A stretch of 64,000 nt of DNA. Origin: Erythrocercus mccallii (taxonomy: Eukaryota > Chordata > Aves > Passeriformes > Dicruridae). The notes beneath the pieces are model-generated. The model saw nothing but the letters and a program-made list of their open reading frames with translations, searched no databases and was not told the DNA's origin. How positions within the stretch are numbered: the stretch's first letter is position 1; each line of letters opens with the position of its first letter. The stretch spans positions 62,001 to 126,000 of the forward strand of contig VZRG01000781.1 in the NCBI GenBank assembly GCA_013397435.1, in the 5' to 3' direction. The position numbers and the translations under genes are program-made. Below, one piece after another: positions 1-10,940 of this stretch.

Positions 1-116
1 AAAAATGCTAGCAGCTGCTAACAGATAATACACAGCATTCTGCCAGATTACAGATAAATAAACACCAGACCAGGCACAACAATGGTTAGTAATGATAAGT
101 AATTTTGTCTCATTAC
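1..116 (-). other. KDM2B: KDM2B intron, 5' part (continues left of the window)
   Basis: On the minus strand this begins with the donor GTAATG directly after the exon ending at base 117, so it is the start of the next intron. Nothing else is visible. Exons for the CXXC zinc finger and the PHD, F-box and LRR parts should follow to the left of base 1. Confidence 0.85.
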
Positions 117-203
117 CTTTGTGGTCTTCTTGGGCCAGCTGACCACAGGGACACCCGAAATGGCAAGATTTTGGTCATCATCAGCATGTTCCTTCAGTAT
201 GTT
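117..203 (-). CDS. KDM2B: KDM2B coding exon: linker just before the CXXC zinc finger
   Basis: This 87-nt exon encodes 29 whole codons beginning NILKEHADDD and ending in VSWPKKTTK. Seen: the minus strand reads acceptor ...TTGCAACAG, the open exon, then donor GTAATG. It starts and ends at phase 0 and joins in frame to the preceding exon, which ends EDMK. Known family: this segment, with its GVPVV-WPKK motif, directly precedes the basic stretch and CXXC zinc finger in KDM2B, the module that binds unmethylated CpG. KDM2A has a related but clearly different sequence here. It is the last exon of the gene inside this window. The exon call is firm; its exon number in the full gene cannot be given. 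Confidence 0.95.
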
Positions 204-3200
204 CTGTTGCAAATGAAAAGGCCTTTATTAACCAAACATTTCTGCAGCTCAAGAGTGCAGAAGAGAATACTCTGCTCTCAGGGTGAGAGTGACAAGATCT
301 CTGCAAGTTGCTTTTGCTTCCGAACTTCCAATTCCCACTGAAATTCTTGCACTTGTCATTAACATCCAAGATGTGAAACTTCTTGCAAAACGGGCAGCAA
401 AATCAGCCATCAATCACCTCAAATGTAACAGAATTCTTTAATATTAGTGTGTCCAAGACTGGTGTCTTACCACTGTCACCTCTCTCCCTCAAAGTCCAGG
501 TCATTAAAGCCCAACTGACCCCACAGCTGACCCCATTCTCTCCTAATCAAGGCTACAGCAGGCCTGAGAAGCAGTGAGACTCTGCCTGTTAATTTAGCCA
601 TCACATGGCATCAGGTGTGTAGTCTGGAGCAGTCCTCACAGGTGTGGTCATTCAGGTAAGCCAAGAATAAAAGAAAATATATTCTGGAACCTTTCACCTT
701 TTTGCACATGGCAGCCCAAGAGCACCCTCATTCTCCCCTGATGGGCAGGACAGAGCTGCTGGAATCCAGTTCCCTTTATGTGATCAGCTGAGGCATTCAG
801 CTTCCTGAGTGTTCACTAGGAAAGGATTTGACTATGGACAGCATTAAGGGAAAAAGATTGGTCTCCCCTCCCTTCCACCCCCACCAAACCCTTTTCTTTG
901 ATGCACTGTTCTAGAAATTTCGTGAGTGGGTTGCACAGGCTGACACAGCTTCCACCACTGTGAATCACTGCCATGACCAGTAACTCAACACAGAGGTGGT
1001 AAAACACTCAGTGGTGCAGCTGGGAACAGTCCACGCTCGCCTCCCGTGACTCCCTACATGCTCACTAATTTAGCTACAAAGCTCTTCATTTTGGAGTTCC
1101 GGTGGCTGAGAAGGAAGAAATGAAAATAAAAAAAGGAGTCAGAAGGAGGATTCTGCTGTGCTGCTGAAAATTGAAGGCCAGATCAGCGCTAACAGGTTAA
1201 AGACCAAAAAAAAAAGCTCCAATAGAACAAATGACAACTGCAGGTTGGAAATTACCTCAACAGAATATTTCGGAGATGACCCCAGACAATGAAGTTCAGC
1301 AGTGCTCTTCCCAAGTATATGAAAAAAGCTTAATTAGCCAACAACAGGCAGCAGGCTCTGTCAGTCCCCAGTGCAGCACTCTAGTAATTAGTAATTTCAC
1401 ACACTATACAAAAAGAGCTTAAAATACAGTAATTGTTTTAATAGGGAGTGTACTTGGAATTCATCTGTAATCATCCAGCTAAAGCCCGGAGTGTGATGCA
1501 TGTTCCAGTCCCCAGGAGCCTGAGTTTGGATGAGCGTCCCTGGGGCTGACTTTCTCCCTGGAGCTCAGACAACCTGTCAGAGTCAGCCCAATTCCCCAGC
1601 CTGTGCTTAAGTGAGAGCTGTGTTACCAGCAGACAGCACAGCCCCAGACAGCGCTGCTCCTGCAGACACCAGCAAGGCTGCTGGTGATACTGGTTAGGCC
1701 GAAAGCAGCGCCAGTGACCAAAATAAGCGATACCAGTACAAGCCCAGTTTCACCAGTTGCCCGGTGCTGTGGCTGCACTCAGGGGTTTGCAAAGGTGAGG
1801 AGTAAAACCCAGCTGGCCCCAGCCTGGCTGTGATGCAGAGTCTGTATTGTACCTGCTCTTCCAGTGTAACACCCAACAACTTTTACAGTGGGACTAATCG
1901 TTGGCAAATTAACTCTTGGCCAAGCTGAAGTGAAGTGAGCACCTCCTTTCTCATGTCCTTTTTATTTGGAGAGAGATCACTGCATTAACTGAGCTGTCAC
2001 CACATCCTGAAAGTTCAATCCTAAAATTGAGAGCTCTTTTGTATTCTCATTGCAAAGCCAAAATTCTCCAGAACAAGGAGGCAGCTTGAGAGCCATAAAC
2101 AAAGGACAAATTAATCCCTTTTTACTTTGCTGCTCTTAGGTTTGAAAGCCTGTAAGACAGAAAACCTTAACATTTCCACTAACGACTGTCAGAGCCTCGG
2201 AGTTCAATGGAAAGCACAGTATATTCCAAGAACTTGGCAAGGTAATGAAGGTTTCTTCTTATCATATGCATCACGTGAAAATATTATCCAAGGAGAAATG
2301 TAAAACTATGGCAGCTTATCATCCGAGGCAGCTGAAAACAGCGGCTGTCTGCGCACAGAGCCACAGCACAGCCACAGTTGCGCTGACTGGAGCGTCAAGT
2401 GTCAGCTCACAACAGGCTGGGGGAGGCAGGGTTTTGCTCACCTGCTTAAAAACAAGAAAAAAGAAGATAAAGAAAAGCCATGGGGCTCCAGTTAGAGGAA
2501 CAACGTGATGCTCTTCCAGCACAAGGCGGCCCGATTCATTACACTTGAGGGCTGTAGTGACAGCAGCAGGTATGAAGGGAAGAAGCTGATTAACTGTGTA
2601 AGAATTCAGCTTAGCCATTAATTTCAAAAGCACAGCAAGGAACAACTCCCCTGAAGTGCATTCAGTAGAGGGAGGTTTTTTTTCTGTCATCAGAATGAGA
2701 AGGGGGTAAGATTTCTTGGCAAGAAAAAGTAAGAACATATTTCAGTAGATATCATCTGTCTTGCACAAGAATCTTCTCCTGCTGCCAAGGAGTTGCAGAT
2801 ATTTGACGACCTCTGTTCTTCAAACCAAGTTTCTTCTGCTCTAATGGACTTCCACAGGCCCATCTGAAGAAGGGCAGTGTTTTTACTTCGAAGTAGGCAA
2901 GGTCTGTGGCATTCGTAAGAGGCAGATCTCACAATCCTGGTCCCCAACAGCAGCAGAGGAATTACCATCCTGCTGGTAACACACAGAAATGTTCTGTGCA
3001 GAAATCAGAGGCTGCACACAGGTGAGTATCCCTGGCAATGGGTTTAATGTGTGGGGGCTGCACTGCCACAATCAAAGGTCTGCTCAGCTTTACCTGTCCT
3101 GTGATGTGGAGAGCAAGCTACACCAAGGGGTACAATGGTGACCTCTTCTTCATGCATAAGCCCACCTCAGCACTGCTGCAGCCAGCAGGGATTTAATTCC

Positions 3201-6200
3201 CTGTTTGGGCTGAGGGAAGAACTGACCTGCTCTCCAAGTGAGGCCTGTTCCACTCTGCAAATAAGCCTCCCTTGTGCTGCTCCACTCCATCGATCATGGT
3301 GATAAATGGGTGCTCAATCTGCAGAGGCAGCACTTGGCACTTCTGGATTGCTGTGTCCCCACCAGACAGGCACACTTAGTTTGGAGCTCAGATGATGTGT
3401 AAGGAATTTACACAGGCTTAGTTTAGTTTTCAGTCTCCCTTCTCATAAGGAAAATAAATTACTTTACTTCACAAAGTCTCACCTACTTGACATTAAATAG
3501 CTGTATACAGCTGTGGCTGTGTTTACCACTAAGAGCAGTAATCCAGTCACCCATCCTTTACTGTGCTCTTGCTCAGCTGGGAAAGCATGGATCCTTTGTG
3601 AGCTACCCCGATTAGTTCTGTGAAACTTCACATCACTGAATAAAATGGTTTCCTTTCTCCAGTTTAACTGTCCATATCCTGTTTTCTGAAAACATTAATT
3701 ATCTTCCTGAAGCACAAAGACAGACTCGAATGTCATACAAAAAAAGTTCCTGAGTGTATTTCATTAAGAAATAAAAGTGCTACAATAAACACTGATTTAT
3801 TTGCTTCAGGAAGAAACTTGTTTAAGACTTTCCAAGCAGAGCAAGAGCTTTCAGACTTTGTCAGAGCATGTTCTTACTATGCATTTGTTAAAAATAACTC
3901 TCAAATGGGTGCACTAAAAGGGTACTTCTAATAGGAAGCATTATTAATACATCACATGCCTGAAAGTTGGGTTGCCAATGAAATAAACCTTGTTAATACA
4001 GCCAAATACAGTCACAGCACGGGTAATTTGCACAGCTCCTGCAGGATTTCTGCCTTCATTCAGTCACACAGCTGACTGACGCTCTGGGTATTCATCAGGG
4101 TGAGGTAAAGGGGCCAGGCCTCTGCTCCCTCCAGTGCTGATGCTATCAGCAACCCCTCCACGTTATTATCTGTACAGGTTGGAAAATTAGTAGCAAAGTA
4201 AGAGAGAACATGATTCAGTGATCAAGGAGATAAATATCATTCTGGGAAATGGACTGTATTTCTTCCTCTGCCATTACGTCTCTGTGGTACTGGGCAAATC
4301 TTTTAAGTCAAATTTCCACAGGCATGAATTGCTCCTGCTCTTCCTCACACCTGGCTTGGGATCTGGATGCTAAAGATCAGAACTCCTGCTCTATGTTAAG
4401 CCACTGCAGTTTCAACAAAACTAAAATCATCTTTTGCACTATCAGTGTTAAATACACTAATTGTTCTGTGGCACATAAAGCCAGTATCCAAAATCATTTT
4501 AATCTTAATCTCTTTGCACCCCAGTTCCCAGTGATAACAACAGCTCATCCATTCTGTGTGGAGCAGAGGATGAGGATCCCTGGGAACCCCAAGGGAACAT
4601 TCATTCCCCCTGTTCAGCTGAGGGGCTGAACATCAGTACCTGATGGAGCAGCCAGGATGGAACAGCTGCATCCTTACACCAAGGAACACAGGGATCCTGC
4701 AAGGACCATTATGCTGGATGCATACTCAGAGGACTAAAATCTGTCACTTGGCAACTCCTCCCTCAGCATGATCCATCCTTTGAAGGTAAAAGCTCTAAAC
4801 ATGCTCACACACTTGGGTTGAGTTTGATTTTTTTTTTAAGTGAATAAACTGAATTAAACAAACCTCCTGCTCTGAGGAGATCAGATGCTTTGGCTCTACT
4901 GCACTGCTCTCTACCACATCAACGAGCACAATGGCAGAAAGGAGCGATGGGCTGTTGCATCCAGGGTCCCAGAAGGAGATCGGAATGGGTCACACCTTGT
5001 CAGTGGCTGCCTGTGACAATTTGTTTTGCTGATGAGCAAAGAGAAGGTCTGTGCTGGGAATCCTGGACTCCCCTCCTGACCTGGGAGGAAATGTATTCAA
5101 CTGCCCCTAAGTGACCCCATTCCTTGAGAGCACCTGGGAAGTGGACTGTGCAACCACAGGGAGTTATGGAGGAAGCTGACTGTATGGGCTTTAATTAATT
5201 TACTCTGCCATACTGACTCCCACTCTCTGAAAACTGAGGCCTGGCTTCTATGTGGGTTAATACTGTAAAAAAGATGGGTGAGAAAGTTCTTTAGCAATTC
5301 TTTAGACACTGTTCAAGAAGATGTTTGAGTTAACATGGTTTTTAAAAAGTCTCACTCTGATTAATCAGTCACAGACTGGCCAAACATCCAGAGGTGATTC
5401 CAGGGGAAACAATCCTGCAGCGTGTCTGATGTTTTGATGTGGTCATGGGCTCTTTAACCAGCAGGGAACCATCAGTATCCAGATGTTGGGCTACATCCTG
5501 ATGGTTACAGCGTGTGCTGGCAAGGACAGAAAGTTTAGAAGCAGGGAGTTATCAGAAGAGATGAAACATCAAGCTGTACACAGTAAACTGGCAGGTGCTC
5601 AGTTAATACCAGTTACAGCACACTATCACCAAAAAGGAGATGCTGGCCTTTTTTTTAAACGTCCATTTGTAGCTCTCCATCTCTGTAGTCAGTGAATCCA
5701 CTGCTCTGGAGAGGAATGGGAAAACAGATACTCCCACACGGAGCTTGAAGCCAGATTCACATATGGCACCTTGCTGTGTTCTAGGGAGATGTCTCACAGC
5801 ACTCTGGAGTCTGTCATCCAAAGAGGGAGCGGGATCCCACTCGGAACATCTGCACCAGCCATTATATGTTGCACCCCTTTCTCAATTTTTAAGTGAAAAT
5901 TATCCTGGGCATCAAGCTTGGAGAAGTAACATGATCATTCTTTCTGCTTCACCAAAAATTCAACTTCTGGTCTTCATTTTGATTTCTGATTAAAAGATGA
6001 CTGATCCCAGAACAAGCTCGCGAATCTACATCTGCAACCTTGAGCAGGTGTGTCCACTTTCATGTACAAAGTGGCTGATTTTGCAAGAAGAGAATTTCTG
6101 AGCTCTTGTGGTTTACCAGAAGGAGAGCAGTGTATCATACTTCCATTCTCCAAGATCAGGGAATATGGTTCCACTGCACACTGCACATGTTCAGCCTTCT

Positions 6201-6944
6201 CTAACTGGCTTTGAAGATTTCTAACCAGCTGTTACACCACTTGCACTAAGAAAGTCCAGGCTCTCTCCCCATTTACCACATAAACATGTATTTTTCCTCT
6301 CAGATCGTGCCTTACAGAGCTCTTGTGTATAGAAAATACGTAAGTGAAGGCCCATACTGTTCACAGACTGAAAATCTACGGAGATGTTGTGTCACTAGTG
6401 AGCACTCACTCCTCACACCAACTCCAAAACCAATATATTGTACCAGCGGAGAATAATTATCAACCAATAGAGGGCAATGGAGGAAAGGAAAATGAAAAAG
6501 GTGAAAGAAAAAAAGCAACTGGAAGTGTTAGACAATCTATCTTCTGAGCTGCAATCAAGTATTTACATTTTGTATGTGTCAGCTAATGAGGTGTACCCCA
6601 GGGAGACACGAGACCAAAAAGGGCTGATTAAGACTATAAATACAAACAGACTTTTGAGGTGTAATATTTACATATGGAACATAACAAGTGCCGAATTACG
6701 AGAGGATATAAACTTTTGGCCACTACTGTGACATTCAGAAAGGATTGTGGCACTTAAATGTGGCTGCAGACAGGATCCAGAGACAGCTTTGGTTCAAGGA
6801 CTCATTTCCCTGCCTGTGGCAGAGCAGCCTGACACGAGCTGGTCACCACACACAAGCTGCCACCCCTCTAGAGCAGAACTTTGCCTTCTGCTCTCCTGCT
6901 GTGCCCACAGAGCAGAGTATGGATCAGCAAGTTATCACACCCAC
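204..6944 (-). other. KDM2B: KDM2B intron, 6.7 kb
   Basis: Intron between the 455-nt linker exon (donor GTGGGTG at 6944) and the exon at 117-203. It is largely unique, with no CpG island. The one repeat I recognise is a MIR-like piece near 4.2-4.3 kb. Short ORFs on both strands show no family resemblance. The mammalian internal promoter for the short, JmjC-lacking isoform lies in this general part of the gene as I recall it, but nothing here looks like a CpG-rich start, so if conserved it probably lies further left. Confidence 0.85.
4210..4325 (+). repeat. MIR-like SINE relic
   Basis: The run CTCTGCCATTAC, then GTGGTACTGGGCAAATC and TTTTAAGTCAAATTTCCACA matches the order of the MIR core and following segment (CTCTGCCACTTAC, GTGTGACCTTGGGCAAGTC, ACTTAACCTCTCTGTGCCTC). 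Upstream bases loosely fit the tRNA-like head. It is strongly diverged and the ends are approximate. MIR elements are old amniote SINEs, so sparse decayed copies in an avian-type genome are expected. Confidence 0.55.
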
Positions 6945-7399
6945 CTTCATGTCCTCCAGGAGAGCCTGCGGGTCTTCAATGCCTTCTGGAACACACTTCT
7001 TGTTCTCTGGGAGAGATTCAAGCTTTTCCACCAGGGCTTTTAAACCCTTCAGTTCAAATTCTGTGAGGTGAGTCCATTTGGTTGAAACTTCTGTAGCTGG
7101 AGACCCCGTGGGTGTTTTGGGATAGTCCGTCGGGGTCGTTGATTTTACGCTGTCATCTGACTCATTAGACAAAGTTCTTTTTAGGTACCTCATTACTGTG
7201 GCTTTTTGTTTCCTCCCTGCAGCCTCCTTCCCCTCTGAGTGTGTGCTGTTGGGTGAGGAGGAGCCATCCACCAAGGATTTGGAGTTCTTATCCAAGCTGT
7301 CATCCTTCTCCTCCTGGAGATGGGCATCACAAGATTCTTCATCCATGTCTAACCACGAATCTGATGAGTAGCTGTCTGTGCTGCGTTTTCTTTTTGCAT
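6945..7399 (-). CDS. KDM2B: KDM2B coding exon: acidic Ser/Pro-rich linker and helical segment
   Basis: At 455 nt this is the largest exon of the window: 2 nt completing an Asp codon, then 151 codons. Order seen: a basic AKRKR patch; a Ser-rich stretch with SYSSDSWLDMDEE; an acidic and Ser/Asn-rich region; YLKRTLSNESDDSVKS; a TP/SP cluster, DYPKTPTGSP; then a helical block, LTEFELKGLKALVEKLESLP followed by NKKCVPEGIEDPQALLEDMK. Known family: the last block is a hallmark of KDM2B, and the equivalent KDM2A sequence reads LTHFELEGLRCLVDKLESLP, which decides the paralog. The SP/TP sites and AKRKR patch suggest phosphorylation and nuclear import (inference). Acceptor TTTCAG is at 7400-7405 and donor GTGGGT begins at 6944. 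The 5' half is poorly conserved, as expected for a disordered linker. Confidence 0.97.
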
Positions 7400-9365
7400 C
7401 TGAAAGTTAGAAAAAGAATGCTGATTTTTTAGCCATTTTAGCCTCACAGCTGAAGCACTTCTGTACCACTGGGGCCAGGTGCTGCCTATTTCAAAGGGCA
7501 CTGGAGAATGGTTTAGTGAGTATGTGACAGGAATGGGCTTTATTCAGCTGATTTTTATTTTTTTTCTTTGAGGGGGGTGCTTGTTTGTCTGTTTTAATGC
7601 TGGTTTTCATTAACATCTACTCAGTTCAAATGACTGGGAAACATTTAGGGAAAAATTATGCTTTCTTCAAAGCTTCAGTCCTCTATGCCTTCAATTAGGA
7701 GTAGGCAGAGCTCTTAAGTCACACACAATTAATTTTCCCACAAATCCGAAAAAGACCAGATTCGGCAGCTTTACAGCTTTAAGAGGAGAGTTAGCACAGA
7801 AGGAGGAGGGGGAAATGATGGGAGAAAGCACGTTAAAATGCTGTACATCATCATTCTTCCAGGAACCCTGCACAGCACAAAATCAACTCCTCACTACTTT
7901 TCCTCTCTGCAAGCAACTAACTGTTGATAAAACAAGAACCCCCAGTTGTTAGTGCATGAATACTCATTGCTCTTCTGAGACACAAGATTTCAATTGTGCT
8001 TATTTTACGACAACAAGACAAAACACACTGAGAAACACAGAGACTGTCACAGCTACATGCTACTGGTTTTCTTAATGCCTTTCCTGATACATTTTAGGTA
8101 CTTCTCAGGAAAATTTAAAGGCAGGTTTCTGAGTCTAAAGCACTATTAATCTTAATTTCCCCCTAAGAGCCCCGATTGTTACCCAACTCTGTGCAAGCAA
8201 GCAGTGAAAGCAATGTAGGAAACCAGTGGCCATGGTTCCCTCAAGCACACATCTTTTCTTATTTATTAGACACAATTTCCCTTACTAAGTGAACAACATT
8301 GAATGCAGGCTAGCAACAGCAGGAATTTCTGTGGAAAACACAGTTAACACTGGCAACACCCAGTCAAGTCAACGTGAATTTTTATTACTGGCTGAAATGG
8401 GTATGAGATCAAGCTGCAAACAAAAACACTGCGAAGGAAACAGAAGTCACACAGAAAAAGTGAGAGAACAATTAATGAAAATTTCCTTTCACAGCTTCCA
8501 TGCTTTGCAGTGCAGTAGCTTTGGATTAGGACAGTGTCAGCCATGCTTAAGGAAGGATTAAATGGACATTAATGAGAAAGCTCAGCATCCGGTTGTTTAA
8601 CAGTGAGGTTCAAAACAAATGCTGGAGCCCAGTTCCAAGGTGGAGAATTCCCCCTGATCACAGAGCGGCTCCTTGTCTGTGCACAGTCTGTACCATCTTG
8701 TCACAAACACACCGGGCAGAGATGCCACAGGCAGTGGCAGTGGCTGAGGGCAGCTTGCTCAGCCTGCCTGGCTGCTCAGCTCTGCAGTGCCAAATAAAAA
8801 CCCTGCAAGGCCAGCTCAGCTCTGTGCGTTACTGCCCCAGAGATAGGAGTTTTCATCCCCTACACTTCTGAGGGCAAGTGTGCTACTGCTACAGAGTCTA
8901 CAAAAAATCCAGCATCTCTGTCCAGTCTACTCCTTCAGACAGGCTTGCATTTTTTCCTCAAAACCAAAATGGCCATAAAATGACTCCTGATAGGCAAGTT
9001 TAAGCTGAAATGCCTGTGAAAAGATGGCAGCCACGGAGAATATCAGCTATCAGCAAGGCAGGGTGCAGCCAAATCCAGCTCCATCCACAGGGCAGGGGAA
9101 CTTCCTCCCTGCAACTCTCCAAAAAAAGCCTCACAGATTATTTTGTGTGCTGAGGTGGTGGCATCAGCACTCCAAAGCAGCTCCTCCTCTCTGCTCTGTG
9201 CTAATACACCCCCATGCTTCTCTTAGAAAAATAAACAGGATTAGAAAATATCTTAACCAGAACATTTAAAACCCACTCAGTTATCCAACTTTTATTTCAC
9301 TCTGTTTTTCACTTTGTCCACAGTAGCAAGCACATGTACCCACCTCAAAGGCTACATAATCAGCT

Positions 9366-9520
9366 TATGTCATTCTCCCATTTTACAACTGAGGAAACAG
9401 ATGCTTGGGAGAAAGCACGATTTGCTCATTGTCACACATCAAATCTAGGGAAAAACCAGGAATCAGAATCCAGGCTCTCGGATCCAGGGCTGGAGCCCCC
9501 TCCTCTGAGCCACACAGCCA
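9366..9520 (-). repeat. MIR-like SINE relic, well preserved
   Basis: The plus strand reads CCATTTTACAACTGAGGAAAC, then a block like the MIR GTTAAGTGACTTGCCC region (GATTTGCTCATTGTCACACA), then AGGAATCAGAATCCAGG and a GGAGCC-type end. This is the complement of the MIR consensus from its CTGGAGCC segment through the Gly-Leu core to TTTCCTCATCTGTAAAATGG. So the element runs on the minus strand, the same sense as KDM2B. It is among the clearest SINE relics in the window. Confidence 0.75.
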
Positions 9521-9939
9521 CACAGTGAGCTGTTTTACAACTGACTCAAGCACAAAGCCCAGCCTCGATGGCAGAAAATGCCAGTGATCTGGCATCAAAC
9601 GGGAGAGGGTGAAAGCGGATACACATCCCTACGTGGCCAGGATGGTGTCATGAACAGAAAGTGGTATAAATCTGCACAAAGAAAATCGTGCTTCTGTCCT
9701 CCTATGCTGTAGCTCTGCTGAACAGGAACTAATGGCTGTAACTGGGGCAAAGCACAAGCGTAAATAAGGCCTAAAGAAAACGAGGGAGATCACGTTGTGG
9801 AGGTGTGAATAATTTCCTCCAAGTAATGCTCTGGTGCGAGGAGAAAAAGCTTCCGAGAGAGATCTCCACTTTTTGTCTCTTGCTCTAATCTGTGGAAACA
9901 AAAGGCAGGAGAGGAGTGGAGCACCAGAGCATAGTGGGG

Positions 9940-10155
9940 GCCTGTTCCCAAGAGAGGGCAGCACACGGAGGGGGGCCGGCAATTCCGTTCTGCCAGCTGC
10001 CACCGCGTCCCTGCCACCGGCTGTCGGCGCCAGGCAGCGGCGCCGTGCCAGGCACACCTGGGCACGGACAGGCAAAACCGAGTCGCATCCAACCCCGGGC
10101 AAAGCAGCACCAAAGCAGTGCCCTGTTCCCTGCATGCCTGGCACTCACTTCATGC
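9940..10155. promoter_or_regulatory. Small CpG-rich patch inside an intron
   Basis: A stretch of about 200 bases with many CpG dinucleotides (GTCGGCGCCAGGCAGCGGCG and neighbours) inside an AT-richer intron. It is much shorter and weaker than the island at 36-38 kb. ORFs of 90-170 codons overlap it on both strands, but that is expected where GC content lowers stop-codon frequency, and none resembles a known protein. It could be an enhancer or weak promoter, or simply GC-rich unique sequence. Confidence 0.3.
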
Positions 10156-10311
10156 CTTGCTTAACTTTCCCCGTGGGCGCAGGGCTTGCTGCTAACCTGG
10201 AGTGTACCAGGCTATTCTGGAGCACCAGGGGATTACTGTGCTGGTGCATCACCGGATTAAGAGCAGGCTGCTCTCAAAACAGAACAACTGTCTGCTACTG
10301 CTGCTAATCTT

Positions 10312-10329
10312 AAAAAAAAAAAAAAAAAA
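10312..10329. repeat. Poly-A run, 18 bases
   Basis: An uninterrupted run of 18 A on the plus strand. No retroposon body is recognisable directly upstream, so I cannot say whether it is a retroposon tail or a simple repeat. Confidence 0.8.
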
Positions 10330-10778
10330 GCATGGAGGGAATCAATAATGGAAGGCTAACTTCAAGGTGAGGGAGATTCAATTTTGTGTTTTCAAGTGTT
10401 TTGTTGTAATGCAACATGCCATGATTTTTATTTATTCATTTCAATGAAAACACTGTCTGGCAGAGTGAATGTGCTGTGAGCTGAGGCCCTACATAAGCAT
10501 AATCTGCATTTACTTTGTTGACAAGTGCATTTTAAGCACTGTATTACCAGGGCTCCACTGACTTGGAGGTTTCTGGTTTATGAAGTCTCTCTGTGGGAAA
10601 CAGCACCTGCTCAGCTCAACTGTTTCCTCTTCTGAGTCAATGCACCAATGAGTCCCAGGTCTGAACCCCAGTTTCAGAGGGGTTATCGAGTCTGGGCTCC
10701 CACACAATTTAGTGCAAAAAGACCTTCATCCCCCTCATCCCAAAGCAAATAAAACAAACTCATACAGACCAGCCTGTG

Positions 10779-10940
10779 ATGTAGCTCAGTGAAGAGGACC
10801 AGCACAGACTTGACCACAGGACAGAGCATTAGAAATCTTTTCTATAGCAGTTCACTTCCCTGTGGTTCTGGGCAGACCACTTAACTTCCCCCACAGTTAT
10901 CCACTTGTACAAGAATAATTACACACAGTTTCTTTCCTTG
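10779..10940 (+). repeat. MIR-like SINE relic with tRNA-like head
   Basis: The order GATGTAGCTCAGTGAAGAGG (tRNA-like head), then GGTTCTGGGCAGACCACTTAA, CTTCCCCCACAGTTATCC, CTTGTACAAGAATAATTA fits a MIR element read forward: GTGACCTTGGGCAAGTTACTTAA, CCTCAGTTTCCTC, CATCTGTAAAATGGGGATAATAA. Its orientation is opposite to KDM2B. The ends are approximate. Confidence 0.65.

Noticed and set aside
2319..2738. 139-codon minus-strand ORF
   Set aside because: It has no in-frame splice signals joining it to KDM2B, and the flanking KDM2B exons already join exactly. The product is low-information and hydrophobic.
9629..10307. ORFs of 87-171 codons on both strands near 10 kb
   Set aside because: They overlap a GC-rich patch, run on opposite strands over the same bases and match nothing known. 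A composition effect is the simpler reading.
10779..10940. tRNA gene suggested by a GTAGCTCAGT-like string
   Set aside because: There is no matching B box at the right spacing, no cloverleaf and no acceptor stem. The following sequence is a MIR core, so the tRNA-like part is the SINE head.
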